A DNA stretch of 64,000 bases from Bacillota bacterium (GTDB lineage: Bacteria; Bacillota; Clostridia; Christensenellales; UMGS416), in NCBI GenBank assembly GCA_023421955.1, contig JAEZSE010000034.1, positions 1 through 64,000 of the forward strand. Reading direction: 5' to 3'. The notes below the pieces were generated by a model. The model had not been told where the DNA came from and did not search any database. It worked only from the letters and a program-made list of their open reading frames with translations. Positions 53,174 through 61,916 of the stretch are shown piece after piece; position 1 is the stretch's first letter; each line of letters begins with the position of its first letter. The position numbers and the translations under genes are program-made.

Positions 53174-54583
53174 TTAACTACCTGCACCCGTCTTGCGTTT
53201 CTTGCGATATATCGGCAGCAGCGCGACCAGATGCAGCACCGTCGCATAAACAATCATGAGCCCCATGCTCACCCAAAGCAACAAATCACTTTTCGGGGCG
53301 AGCCCAATCAGTAGCAGCAATGGGAAGCCCAACAGGATTGCAGATGTGCTCCCGATCACAAGATTGTTGCTTGTGGGGGTGCGGAAGTCCGGATCCACCT
53401 CGCGGAGCAGGATGATCCCCGTGCTCACCGTGCCGGTCATCATGCCATACATCCCAAAGAAAGCCTCATCGGCATATCCTGGGAACAAACGGTTTGACAT
53501 GAACCGCACATACCACAGCGTCAGGAACCCACCAGCCGTGCAGATGATCACAAAGGGCACCCAAAGGCCTTGCAGGTCGCCAATGTTGATCGCGCAGATG
53601 GAGGCGATGATCATCAGGTCGAACGCGCTGCCTGATACGCGGTTCAATAAATAGTTGTTGGTGTATTGCCTGGTCATCAGCCTGGTCTTTTTAAACAGCG
53701 ACAAAAGGCCCTTGAAAGCCGTCGCCATCACGGTGCCAATCAAGAAGTTGAACCCCCAGATGAGCGGGATCAACGTGGATGACATCCCATTCAGTGCAGG
53801 GATCGCCTGAATGAGCCAAGTAAGGCCCACAGACACCAGATAGGTGACTAAATAAATCAACAGCACCATCGCAATTTGTGTGGTGAAGCGGTCCACCGCT
53901 TCCGTCAGCGGCACCTCACCGGGATCTTCCACCGGTTCTGCAGATTCCAGACCACCCTCAATTTGGTTGGCCGTGGAAAGCTTTTTCTTTTTCACAAGGT
54001 AATTCAAATAGATCACGCCACCGATGCAGGCCCACAGCATCCCCATTGTGGCCACACCCAGCCCAAAGGACGCGCCTCCGGTAAAGCCCAGATTCTGGTA
54101 GTTGTTGCCAATATTATATGCCTGGCCGGGGCCCTGCCCATAACCCAATGGCAGAAGCAAGCCCGATGCCTTGAACAAATCCGGCATCAGCGTGTAGCCC
54201 AGCGCCATCGTGATCCCCAAACCCAGGATGCCTTGCACCAGATAAGAACAAACGATCAGGATTCCGCTCCTCAATCCATCGTGCCTTGCACGTGCAGTTT
54301 CGGCCAATTCTGATTTACGTGGCATACGAAGCGCCAACGCAATAAAACCCACCGCAGTCATGTGATATGTCATCGTTTCCATAAACCTGTTATCCAGCGG
54401 CAACAGGCCGGTCATGCGCAACCCCAATGCCAGGAATCCGCCCACAACCGCTGTCGGCAGCAGTGATTTCCGAATGAACGGCACTTTGCGCCGGATCACA
54501 TTGGCGATCAGCAGCACAGCCGCTAAAATAGCCAGTTGCAAAAGGGAACGCCACAGCTGAGTATTAGAGGCTGAAAAATCCAT
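53174..54583 (-). CDS. Sodium/glutamate symporter (GltS-like) family protein
   Basis: 469 residues, about 11 transmembrane helices. Matches the GltS pattern: LLPTAVVGGFLALGLR early, a GYGQGPGQAYNIGNNYQ loop with TGGASFGLG, and the mirrored TSNNLVIGSTSAILLGFPLLLLIGL segment later. GltS proteins bring in glutamate with Na+; this one is longer and the family is broad, so the substrate is inferred. It overlaps the upstream acyltransferase gene by 20 bp. Confidence 0.8.
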   Translation of the reverse strand: MDFSASNTQLWRSLLQLAILAAVLLIANVIRRKVPFIRKSLLPTAVVGGFLALGLRMTGLLPLDNRFMETMTYHMTAVGFIALALRMPRKSELAETARARHDGLRSGILIVCSYLVQGILGLGITMALGYTLMPDLFKASGLLLPLGYGQGPGQAYNIGNNYQNLGFTGGASFGLGVATMGMLWACIGGVIYLNYLVKKKKLSTANQIEGGLESAEPVEDPGEVPLTEAVDRFTTQIAMVLLIYLVTYLVSVGLTWLIQAIPALNGMSSTLIPLIWGFNFLIGTVMATAFKGLLSLFKKTRLMTRQYTNNYLLNRVSGSAFDLMIIASICAINIGDLQGLWVPFVIICTAGGFLTLWYVRFMSNRLFPGYADEAFFGMYGMMTGTVSTGIILLREVDPDFRTPTSNNLVIGSTSAILLGFPLLLLIGLAPKSDLLLWVSMGLMIVYATVLHLVALLPIYRKKRKTGAGS

Positions 54584-55796
54584 TTAGCACCTCCCCATTG
54601 TTTTGCAGCAATTGACACACGTTCAAGTACTTCAGAGCCGACCATGGCCTGTTTGTCTTTACCTCATAAGTCACGCCGGTGGCATCTGTGAATTGCAGCG
54701 CCTGTTTGCCATGAATAGTCACCCTGGCGATGCCGTCCAGCGAGAAAGATTGGTTGCTCTCTCCAACCTCAAATACAAACTGGTTCCGGTGCAGTGCGAA
54801 CCGCCCATGGCCGACCAGTGTGTTCTCGCCGGCCCTGCCGCAAGTATAGAGGCACATCCCGTCATCCTGCAGCAGCGGGTCACCTCCTGCTGTCTCCAGT
54901 TTATTATCCAGCCATTGCCGCAAAGCGTTTTTCTGCCACCGATCCCAATCCAGTACCGTCTGGAACGGCTGCTCCGCCATTCCGGCAGTCTCAAGAAACC
55001 CTGTGTTGGTATAGCGGGCGGTAAGACCGCAACCGCACATCAGCAAATCGCCGTTGCTTTTTAACGTTGCCATACCGCTGCAATTGGGGCAAAGGTATAA
55101 AAAGCGCTCGAGAGCTTCAGCCAGGCGCCTGCCGCGATAACGCACAGACGTTTTTCGTTGCGCCCTGTAAGCATTTACGTATAGCTCCTGGTTGATTTGC
55201 TCATGGAGTTGATCCACGGTCATGCCCCGCATCTCTGCAACTGATATCACTCGCACGACACTGCCCGTCATCCTACCTCGCCGCACAGTGTCCGCCCAGC
55301 GGGGCGCGGTCAGGTAGCCTCCCTCAAACCGGTATAGCACCACCGGCACGCCCAACTTTTGGGCGAGCTTGGACGTGGAGGCAGAAAATGCCACTGTTTC
55401 GCCATTAAAGCTGCGGTTCCCCTCTGGGAAGAGGCATACTGAGCCCCCCTGCCGCACAACGGTCATCATGTCTTTGATCGTTTGCAGATCCAACCTTGAC
55501 TTGACAATCGGGATCGGCGCCACCAGCCAGACCAAAAGCCGGCTGATCCAACCGAGCCGGAAGATATGATCGCTGGCCACATAGTAAATCGGAAAATCGA
55601 AACAAGAACCAAGGCAAACCGGATCCAAAGGCGTGGTGTGGTTCGCAAGGACTAAATATGGCCCCGAGCCACGCGGGAGCGCACAACGCATGCCCCGGAA
55701 ACCATACAGCGCCCAAAACAGAAACCTGACTGGATAGATGATGATATCATGGATAATCTGGTGCCTAGGCTTCACCCAGGAATCGCCGAATGGCAT
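54564..55796 (-). CDS. 1-acyl-glycerol-3-phosphate acyltransferase (PlsC-like) with zinc-ribbon C-terminus
   Basis: 410 residues, much longer than a usual PlsC. N-terminal acyltransferase domain with NHTTPLD (HX4D catalytic motif, near residue 53) and FPEGNRSF. From about 235 the protein adds a four-Cys zinc ribbon (CPNCSGMATLKSNGDLLMCGC) and a C-terminal beta-rich domain of about 130 residues ending VLNGFFSL. Presumably acylates a lysophospholipid; the tail could be regulatory. Overlaps gltS by 20 bp. Confidence 0.8.
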   Translation of the reverse strand: MPFGDSWVKPRHQIIHDIIIYPVRFLFWALYGFRGMRCALPRGSGPYLVLANHTTPLDPVCLGSCFDFPIYYVASDHIFRLGWISRLLVWLVAPIPIVKSRLDLQTIKDMMTVVRQGGSVCLFPEGNRSFNGETVAFSASTSKLAQKLGVPVVLYRFEGGYLTAPRWADTVRRGRMTGSVVRVISVAEMRGMTVDQLHEQINQELYVNAYRAQRKTSVRYRGRRLAEALERFLYLCPNCSGMATLKSNGDLLMCGCGLTARYTNTGFLETAGMAEQPFQTVLDWDRWQKNALRQWLDNKLETAGGDPLLQDDGMCLYTCGRAGENTLVGHGRFALHRNQFVFEVGESNQSFSLDGIARVTIHGKQALQFTDATGVTYEVKTNRPWSALKYLNVCQLLQNNGEVLNGFFSL

Positions 55797-56023
55797 AGTC
55801 TATATCCTTTCAACACGGTAATGACCTTTATGATCTATATGATGCTGTACTTATTATAAGCCATGCATATTCAGATGTGTTAGAAGATTAGTATGGCTTA
55901 TCATTCCTTTTGCCCCACACATTTCCATTCCTAATTCATTGAGATATGAAACCTCTTCTCATATTGCGCAGTTCAAAGTCATCCACACAATCAGCAAACA
56001 TCACCCTAACAGCCACATGGTGG

Positions 56024-56052
56024 TTGTCATGACGAAAAAGTCATGTTATAAT
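56024..56052 (+). promoter_or_regulatory. Strong sigma-A promoter of tRNA-Ala
   Basis: TTGTCA at 56024-56029, 17 bp, TATAAT at 56047-56052. Transcription would start near 56059, 13 nt before the mature tRNA. Confidence 0.85.
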
Positions 56053-56071
56053 AATCCGCACGGAAATGCAC

Positions 56072-56147
56072 GGGGATATGGCTCAGTTGGTAGAGCGCGG
56101 CGTTCGCATCGCCGAGGCCAGGGGTTCGAATCCCCTTATCTCCACCA
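56072..56147 (+). tRNA. tRNA-Ala (anticodon CGC)
   Basis: 76-nt cloverleaf: acceptor GGGGATA with TATCTCC, D stem GCTC/GAGC, anticodon stem CGGCG/CGCCG with loop TTCGCAT (anticodon CGC at 56105-56107), T stem AGGGG/CCCCT with loop TTCGAAT. The 3' CCA is encoded. It decodes GCG codons, which suits the GC-rich genome. A weak hairpin (56173-56196) may end the transcript before the MATE gene. Confidence 0.95.
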
Positions 56148-56249
56148 AATATCAACATTGGTTGATGTGATGAACTCCTTGAGAAATCAGGGAGTTTCAT
56201 TGCGTTATTGCTCAACAGCATGTTTTGTCCGGCATCAAGGGGAGACTCC

Positions 56250-57632
56250 ATGACTTTACGCAACCACGACATCGACATGTGCAACGGCCCACTGTTCGGC
56301 AAAATACTGAAATTCTCCCTGCCGATCATGGCCATGAATATCCTGCAATTGCTGTTCAACACAACAAACATGATCGTCGTCGGCCGGTTTTCAGGTAGTA
56401 ACGCGCTTGCTGCCGTGGGGGCGACAGGCGCTCTCATCAACCTCATCGTCACGTTTTTTATGGGCTTGTCAGTGGGCACGAGCGTCGTGGTGGCGCAGGA
56501 ATACGGCGCGAACCGGCCGGAAGGTGTGAGTCGCACTGTGCACACCTCCATGACTGTCAGCGCGGTCGTCGGGCTGTTCGTTATGCTCCTCGGGCTCGCC
56601 GTATGCAAGCCTTTGCTGGTGATGATGGGGACACCGGCGGATATCCTGGAACTTTCCACACTGTATATGAGGATATACTTTCTCGCCGTGCCCGCCAACA
56701 TGATATTTGACTTTAGTGCGGGCATCTTGCGCGGGGTGGGCGACAGCAGGCATCCTATGTACTACCTCATCGTCGCTGGAATCGTGAACGTGATACTGAA
56801 CCTGTTCCTCGTGATTGTGCTGCACATGAGCGTGGGAGGCGTTGCCTGCTCCACAGTCATCACACAGTACCTGGCCATGGTTCTCATTGTGATCTGCCTA
56901 TGCAGGAGCGACGGTGCGATCCGCTTTGACCCGCGGCAGATGCGGGTCGACCGCGAAAAGCTCCTGCAGATCGTGAAAATCGGGTTGCCGGCCGGCCTGC
57001 AGAGCCTGCTGTTTTCCATCTCCAATGTGCTGATACAGTCGGCGGTAAATTCCTTCGGCTCCATCATGGTGGCCGCCAGCTCTGCTTCTTCCAACGTTGA
57101 AAACTTCGTGGGCACAACGATGGGCGCCTACTACAACGCTGCCATCGCCTTCACCGGGCAGAACATGGGCGCGAAGAAATACGAGCGCATCGACTCGGTG
57201 GCCAAGGTTTGTACGGTATTGATTTTCGTCACATGGATTGTCCTTGGTGGTGCGAATATGCTGTTTGCAAGGCCGTTGATTTCACTGTACGTAACCGATC
57301 CGGAGATCATCAAGCTAGGCATGCTGCGTATGAACGTCATGATGATTGCCTATTTCACCTGCGGCGTGATGAACATCTTCCCGGGCCTGACGCGCGGGAT
57401 GGGCTTTTCTGTGCTGCCCATGCTCTGCACTTTGGTGGGCGCCTGCCTCATGCGGATTGTGTGGCTGGAAACGTTCTTTGCCTGGCACCCCACGGAGATC
57501 ATGCTCTTCGCTTGCTATCCGATCACATGGGCGCTGGCGGGGCTTGGGCAGGTCGGAAGCTTCTTTTATGCGCGGAATCGAATCAGGAAGACAGCACCAG
57601 GGAAAGCGCTAGTTGAAGGATGTACGCCATAG
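56250..57632 (+). CDS. MATE family multidrug exporter
   Basis: 460 residues, 12 transmembrane helices, MATE fold of the DinF/NorM-like group. Typical: LKFSLPIMAMNILQLLFNTTNMIVVGRF, GTSVVVAQEYGA, and the repeated FSAGILRGVGDSRHPMYYLIVAGIVNVILNLFLV. Drug or lipid/precursor export driven by Na+ or H+. ATG at 56250 has AAGGGGAG five nt before it; an upstream in-frame start has no SD. Confidence 0.9.
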   Translation: MTLRNHDIDMCNGPLFGKILKFSLPIMAMNILQLLFNTTNMIVVGRFSGSNALAAVGATGALINLIVTFFMGLSVGTSVVVAQEYGANRPEGVSRTVHTSMTVSAVVGLFVMLLGLAVCKPLLVMMGTPADILELSTLYMRIYFLAVPANMIFDFSAGILRGVGDSRHPMYYLIVAGIVNVILNLFLVIVLHMSVGGVACSTVITQYLAMVLIVICLCRSDGAIRFDPRQMRVDREKLLQIVKIGLPAGLQSLLFSISNVLIQSAVNSFGSIMVAASSASSNVENFVGTTMGAYYNAAIAFTGQNMGAKKYERIDSVAKVCTVLIFVTWIVLGGANMLFARPLISLYVTDPEIIKLGMLRMNVMMIAYFTCGVMNIFPGLTRGMGFSVLPMLCTLVGACLMRIVWLETFFAWHPTEIMLFACYPITWALAGLGQVGSFFYARNRIRKTAPGKALVEGCTP

Positions 57633-57720
57633 ATCTTGTCAAAGGAAGCGCAATCCGTGTGAGAATCGACCAATCCCAGTGGTACCCCACTCTATCCTGT
57701 GTCGGCGTGTTCTGCGGTAA

Positions 57721-58074
57721 TTAGCGCACTGCTGCGCTGCGCCCCCGCTCGATCTCATACCGCCAGGAGTGGATGCCCCCCAGATTTTTCACATTGGTAT
57801 AGCCCATTGAGCCAAGAATGGAGCAGGCAGAGCTGGCCCGGGCGCCGCTAAGGCAGTATACGATGATCTCTGCGTTTTTATCGGGAACGACGCGGCCAAC
57901 ATCATGCTTTATCCGGTCCAGCGGCAATGATATACTGTTTGGGATATGGATCTCCTCATATTCCTCCGGTGTGCGGACATCCAGCAGAAACACAGGGTCG
58001 CCGGAGTCCAGGCGGGCTTTTGCTTCCTTTGGCGAAATGGAGGCAGTGTTCTGCTGACCAAAAAACTTAAACAT
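57721..58074 (-). CDS. Rhodanese-like domain protein
   Basis: 117 residues, a single rhodanese domain with DVRTPEEYEEIHIPNSISLPL and the active-site loop CLSGARAS with catalytic Cys. Sulfur transfer or redox role. AAAGGG precedes the ATG at 58074. Divergent from the Crp/Fnr gene over a 52-bp gap, and close to thioredoxin; a linked thiol/sulfur stress module is plausible. Confidence 0.9.
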   Translation of the reverse strand: MFKFFGQQNTASISPKEAKARLDSGDPVFLLDVRTPEEYEEIHIPNSISLPLDRIKHDVGRVVPDKNAEIIVYCLSGARASSACSILGSMGYTNVKNLGGIHSWRYEIERGRSAAVR

Positions 58075-58126
58075 TGTTGTTTTCCCTTTCATGCTGTAGA
58101 TTGGCTTGCGCCTGCGGAGTGAATTA

Positions 58127-58804
58127 ATGCTCACTGAGTTGGATCAAAAATTCCTGGAGGCCCATCTTCCCTTTCTGCACCTTCTGAGTGCCTCAGACAG
58201 GGCGGTGCTGGGCAACGCTACAGTGAAAGCCCGGTTTGAACAGGGCAGCCCGGTGATCAACCGGCAGCAGGAGTGCAACGGCCTGGTGCTGGTGCGGGAA
58301 GGGCAGCTGAGGGCGTATTATGTCACGGAGGACGGGAAGGAGATCACACTATACCGCCTGTTAGCCGGTGATGTGTGCATCCTGTCCGCATCCTGTGTGC
58401 TCAAGAACATCACCTTTGAGGTGACGCTGGAGACAGAGCGGGATAGCGACCTTTATTTCATCCCAACATCGGTGCTGTCAGCGCTCTCCGGCAAGAACCC
58501 GGCAGTGAAGGAGTTCACCGCCGACTTGCTGGCAGAGCGCTTTTCCGAGGTGATGTGGGTGATGGAGCAGATGGTCTCCAAAAACATGGGCCAGCGCGTT
58601 TCCGCCTTCCTGCTGGATCAATCCAGCCTGGAGGGATCCCGCAAGCTGGCCATTACCCATGAAATGGTTGCCCGCAACCTGGGCACCGCCCGCGAGGTGA
58701 TCAGCCGGGTGCTGAAATATCTGGAGGGCGAAACGCTGATCAAACTTTCCCGTGGGCACATTGAAATTCTTGATCCCAAGCGGCTGCGGGAGACAGCCGG
58801 TTGA
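58127..58804 (+). CDS. Crp/Fnr family transcriptional regulator
   Basis: 225 residues. N-terminal cyclic nucleotide-binding-like beta barrel (about 15-125) with a Cys pair (VCILSASCVL) that could sense redox or bind metal, a long dimer helix, and a C-terminal HTH (KLAITHEMVARNLGTAREVISRVLKYLEGETLI). No cAMP-site signature is obvious. GGAG lies 7 nt before the ATG at 58127. A palindrome before trxA (59182-59196) at about -41 fits its type of site. It ends directly against the trxA stop. Confidence 0.9.
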   Translation: MLTELDQKFLEAHLPFLHLLSASDRAVLGNATVKARFEQGSPVINRQQECNGLVLVREGQLRAYYVTEDGKEITLYRLLAGDVCILSASCVLKNITFEVTLETERDSDLYFIPTSVLSALSGKNPAVKEFTADLLAERFSEVMWVMEQMVSKNMGQRVSAFLLDQSSLEGSRKLAITHEMVARNLGTAREVISRVLKYLEGETLIKLSRGHIEILDPKRLRETAG

Positions 58805-59122
58805 TCAGGCCACCGAGGTAAGCAGTGAGATGAGATTGGCTTTCGGTGTAACGCCCACCTTACGGGCAACCACCTTGCCGTTTTTCACCACAACCAGCGT
58901 GGGGATGCTCATCACTGAGAACTGTGAGGCCAGGTCGGGGTTATCATCCACGTTAAGCTTGGCCACCACGGCGGTGTCTCCCATTTCATTGGCAAGCTCG
59001 TCGATGATCGGGCCCTGCATCCGGCACGGGCCGCACCAGGTGGCCCAGAAATCGATCAGAACCGGCTTGTTCGATTGCATGACATCTTTGAAATTATTAC
59101 GTGTGATATGGATTGCGCTCAT
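58805..59122 (-). CDS. trxA: Thioredoxin
   Basis: 105 residues, classical thioredoxin with the active site WCGPC in DFWATWCGPCRMQ and the cis-Pro loop SIPTLVV. General disulfide reductant. AAAGGTGA precedes the ATG. Convergent with the Crp/Fnr gene with no gap. Confidence 0.95.
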   Translation of the reverse strand: MSAIHITRNNFKDVMQSNKPVLIDFWATWCGPCRMQGPIIDELANEMGDTAVVAKLNVDDNPDLASQFSVMSIPTLVVVKNGKVVARKVGVTPKANLISLLTSVA

Positions 59123-59154
59123 GTTGCATCACCTTTCCTTGCAGTTCTGAGCAC

Positions 59155-59196
59155 AGTATATCGGCAACCGGTTGGTATCACTGTAACATTGTTACA
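59155..59196 (-). promoter_or_regulatory. trxA promoter with palindromic activator-type site
   Basis: -10 TATACT on the minus strand at 59160-59155 with no good -35. A near-perfect palindrome TGTAACATTGTTACA lies at 59182-59196, centred about 41 bp before the predicted start, the position used by class II Crp/Fnr activators. Confidence 0.55.
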
Positions 59197-59198
59197 CA

Positions 59199-59234
59199 AA
59201 AACAGCAGCCGCGCTCGAGCACGGCTGCTGTTTT
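59199..59234 (-). terminator. Intrinsic terminator of the sugar isomerase gene
   Basis: AAAACAGCAGCCG (59199-59211) pairs perfectly with CGGCTGCTGTTTT (59222-59234); the T run serves the minus strand. Confidence 0.85.
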
Positions 59235-59241
59235 GTGTTGA

Positions 59242-60675
59242 CTAGTTTTTGCCCCGCATCCAGGCCTGGATCTCTGCCTCGGTGGGGTCCACAGCGTCAG
59301 GATTCAATCCGGGGATGTAGTTGCAGGCTTCATACAGCGCCGGGATGATGTCGCCATGGATGCCAACGCAATGGTGCACATAAGGGCCCTTCACCAGGCG
59401 TTCCTCCCACAGCGGCCAGTCGTTCACCTCCACCCACAGATAGGTGCCGCGGGTGAAGGGGCCTTTGATGCCATTGGCCCGGCCCAGGAAAAGGGAGTAT
59501 TCCCCATGGTCGCCGTCAAAGCGGGCGATGGATACAGGCCCGCCTTTGATTTCGCTTTCATGGGTGCCCGGTGCATGCGAGTCAAACAGGAAATGCTTGC
59601 GGAACCGGGGCGTGCATCCCTCCGCCACCAGCGAAACCGGGAAGTTGCCGCAATGGAACAGCAACTCGCCGTTGTCATCCTGGGGATGGCGCACAGTGAG
59701 GTCGGCGAAGAACGGCGCGGTCTGACCCAACGCAGCCCCTTGCGCCAGCACTGCTGTGACCGCGCCGTGAATGTCGGTCTCGCAAGTCACCGGGATGCCG
59801 TCGTCGGTCAGCAAGGCGTTGGCCAGGCAGGGCATGATGCCGATGCTGCCTTGCAATGCGTTCCAACACTGGATTGCCGCCGCCGAGCAGCCGTTGTCCA
59901 CCACAAAGCGCAGCATTGCCACCTTCAGCGCAGCGACCCGCTTGACGGCGTCGGCGCTGACCTCGGAGCAATCGAGCCTGGTGGTGATCGTTTCGATGGT
60001 CGCCTTAAGCTCCGGGCTGTTTTCAGCCTCCGCCCGCTCGGTGGCCTCTTTGATATCCTGCAGTGTGATCGGGAAGATCTCGATCCCGAAGCGCTCCAAC
60101 AATTCGCCTTCGTTGCAGATCATTGTCCAGAACCCGGCGGGCCGTGTGGAAATCTGCAGGATCCTGAGCTTGCGGAAAGCCTTCACAGCACTGGCCGCCG
60201 CCACAAAGTTGTGAAAGCCCCGCGCAAACACCGGGTCATCCACGCGGCTGTTCACAATGTAGGTGAAGGGCACATTGAACCGGCGAAGTATCTTGCCTGT
60301 TGCGAAAAGCCCGCACTGGCTGTCGCGGAGGCGGCTTCCGTCTTCAAGCGGCGACTCATCGCGAGGCCCCCACAGCAGCGCCGGCTTGCCCACCGCTTTG
60401 GCAACCCGGGCCACCGTGTCCTCAGTGCCAAAGTTGCAATGGGGGAAGAACACAGCGTCTACGTCGCTTGCGCGAAACCGCTGGATGATCTTGTCGGCAT
60501 CGGTGTTGTTGTCGAAGAGCAAGCCCTCTTCGTTGATGCCCTCCAGATCCACCACTTCAACATTGCCAAAGCTTTTGATTTTGCTGAGCGTCAGTTCCTT
60601 GTATTTGTGTGCGTCCTCTTTGCTGAACACAAAGCGGCGGGTGGGGGCGTAACCGAGTTTGATTTTGTTGGGCAT
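59242..60675 (-). CDS. L-fucose/L-arabinose isomerase family protein
   Basis: 477 residues of the FucI/AraA-like family, which is shorter than true FucI (about 590). Conserved parts: FRASDVDAVFFPHCNFGTEDTVARVAKAVGKPALLWGPRD, the CSAAAIQCWNALQGSIGIMPCLANALLTDDGIPVTCETDIHGA region with metal-ligand Glu/Asp/His residues, and a C-terminal VHHCVGIHGD. It probably interconverts an aldose and ketose after hydrolysis by local glycosidases; the sugar is not clear. AGGAGG precedes the ATG. Downstream of a LacI gene and kinase. Confidence 0.85.
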   Translation of the reverse strand: MPNKIKLGYAPTRRFVFSKEDAHKYKELTLSKIKSFGNVEVVDLEGINEEGLLFDNNTDADKIIQRFRASDVDAVFFPHCNFGTEDTVARVAKAVGKPALLWGPRDESPLEDGSRLRDSQCGLFATGKILRRFNVPFTYIVNSRVDDPVFARGFHNFVAAASAVKAFRKLRILQISTRPAGFWTMICNEGELLERFGIEIFPITLQDIKEATERAEAENSPELKATIETITTRLDCSEVSADAVKRVAALKVAMLRFVVDNGCSAAAIQCWNALQGSIGIMPCLANALLTDDGIPVTCETDIHGAVTAVLAQGAALGQTAPFFADLTVRHPQDDNGELLFHCGNFPVSLVAEGCTPRFRKHFLFDSHAPGTHESEIKGGPVSIARFDGDHGEYSLFLGRANGIKGPFTRGTYLWVEVNDWPLWEERLVKGPYVHHCVGIHGDIIPALYEACNYIPGLNPDAVDPTEAEIQAWMRGKN

Positions 60676-60712
60676 GGGGAGCCTCCTGTAAATAATAGTG
60701 GTCTAGAGACGC

Positions 60713-60890
60713 GGGCGGTTCGTGAACCGCCCCTACGGTATTGTGAAAACGACCTCCCCACCCTCCCTTATGAAGGGGGGATGCCGCCACAGCGGCAGGT
60801 CTTAGCCTCGGCTTTGCGTAGTATCGCTGAAAGCGATGCCTTGAGCAAAGTCGAGCATTGCGCAGCAATGCGATGAGGGGGGATTTCTTA
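60713..60890. repeat. Hairpin-rich intergenic repeat block (MITE-like)
   Basis: Five inverted repeats in 180 bp: GGGCGGTTC/GAACCGCCC (60713-60732), a CCCTCCCTT/AAGGGGGG fold (about 60761-60780), TGCCGC/GCGGCA (60782-60797), ATCGCT/AGCGAT (60823-60837) and GCATTGC/GCAATGC (60855-60871). The right end resembles, inverted, the short piece at 5020-5040. Non-coding, between the isomerase and LacI genes. Confidence 0.6.
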
Positions 60891-61907
60891 GGGGATATCC
60901 CGCACGCTCCCCCTTCTCACCAGCTCCGTGGCCACCTCCACTCGGATGGTTTCCTCTGGCTGGGAAGCGATGCGGTCGATCAGGCGGCGCACGGCCACCA
61001 TGCCCATGCGCTGCTTGAACACCCGCACGGTGTCGAGCGGCGGGTCAAGCATCTCGCAAAAGGGCATGTCATCAAAGCCCACCACCGACACATCGCCGGG
61101 AATGGAATAGCCGCGCTCCCGCAGGGCTTTGATCGCTCCCAGAGCGATCAGGTCATTATCGGCAAAAAAAGCTGTGGGGAGAGCCGGGATGTCCTCGAGG
61201 GCAGCCGCCATGTCGCGGGCTGCGCCATCCATCGTGGACTCAAGGCTGATTTGCCAGCGCGCGTCAAAAGAGATTCCTGCCTGCTCCAGGGCTGTGAGGA
61301 AACCCTCGCGGCGCTCCTCAAAATTACGGATCCACACCGCGCTGTGCAGATAGCCAATGCTGGTGTGGCCGGCATCCATGAGCCGCCGGGCAGCTTGCGC
61401 CGCACCCATTCGGTTGTCAATCTGCACCGAATCCACCGCCAGGCCGGGGAAACGGCTATCCAGCGCCACCAGCGGGCAGCCCAGTGCCAGGAAGGGGTTG
61501 AGGTCTCCCGGCTCCATTTCGGTAGCCAGCAGCAGGATGCCATCCAGCGGGTTGTCCTGTATGACCCGAAGCACCTCGGCGGCATTCTCCTTCTCGTTGA
61601 GGTAGGACACCACAAGGTTGTATCCCTCCCGCCGGGCTTCCTGCTCAATGCCTTCAATGAGCGCGGAGAAAAACGGCGTGTCTGACACCACGAGCCCGTG
61701 CTTTTTATACACGATGAACCGGATGCTGCGGTGGTTGCGCAAGGCAGGTTTTTTGAGCGCGTTGGCGTCATACCCCATTTCGGCCACGTAGTCCAGCACG
61801 CGGCGTCGGGTGTCCTCCCCCACGCCAGGCTTGTTGTTCAGCACCAGCGACACTGTGGCCGGCGACAGGTTTAGTGCAGTCGCGATTTCCCTCGATTTCA
61901 ATGCCAT
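60888..61907 (-). CDS. LacI family transcriptional regulator
   Basis: 339 residues. N-terminal LacI HTH (REIATALNLSPATVSLVLNNKPGVGEDTRRRVL, residues about 5-37) and hinge, then a periplasmic-binding-like core with VVSYLNEKENAAEVLRVI, GYLHS and FFADNDLIALGAIKAL. Likely represses the sugar genes on both sides, released by a sugar or sugar phosphate. It follows the kinase gene by 9 bp. Confidence 0.93.
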   Translation of the reverse strand: MALKSREIATALNLSPATVSLVLNNKPGVGEDTRRRVLDYVAEMGYDANALKKPALRNHRSIRFIVYKKHGLVVSDTPFFSALIEGIEQEARREGYNLVVSYLNEKENAAEVLRVIQDNPLDGILLLATEMEPGDLNPFLALGCPLVALDSRFPGLAVDSVQIDNRMGAAQAARRLMDAGHTSIGYLHSAVWIRNFEERREGFLTALEQAGISFDARWQISLESTMDGAARDMAAALEDIPALPTAFFADNDLIALGAIKALRERGYSIPGDVSVVGFDDMPFCEMLDPPLDTVRVFKQRMGMVAVRRLIDRIASQPEETIRVEVATELVRRGSVRDIP

Positions 61908-61916
61908 ACAAATCCC

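Noticed and set aside
59356..60876. Long open frame on the plus strand opposite the isomerase gene
   Set aside because: It is the antisense shadow of a GC-rich gene with clear homology on the other strand; no ribosome binding site or family match.
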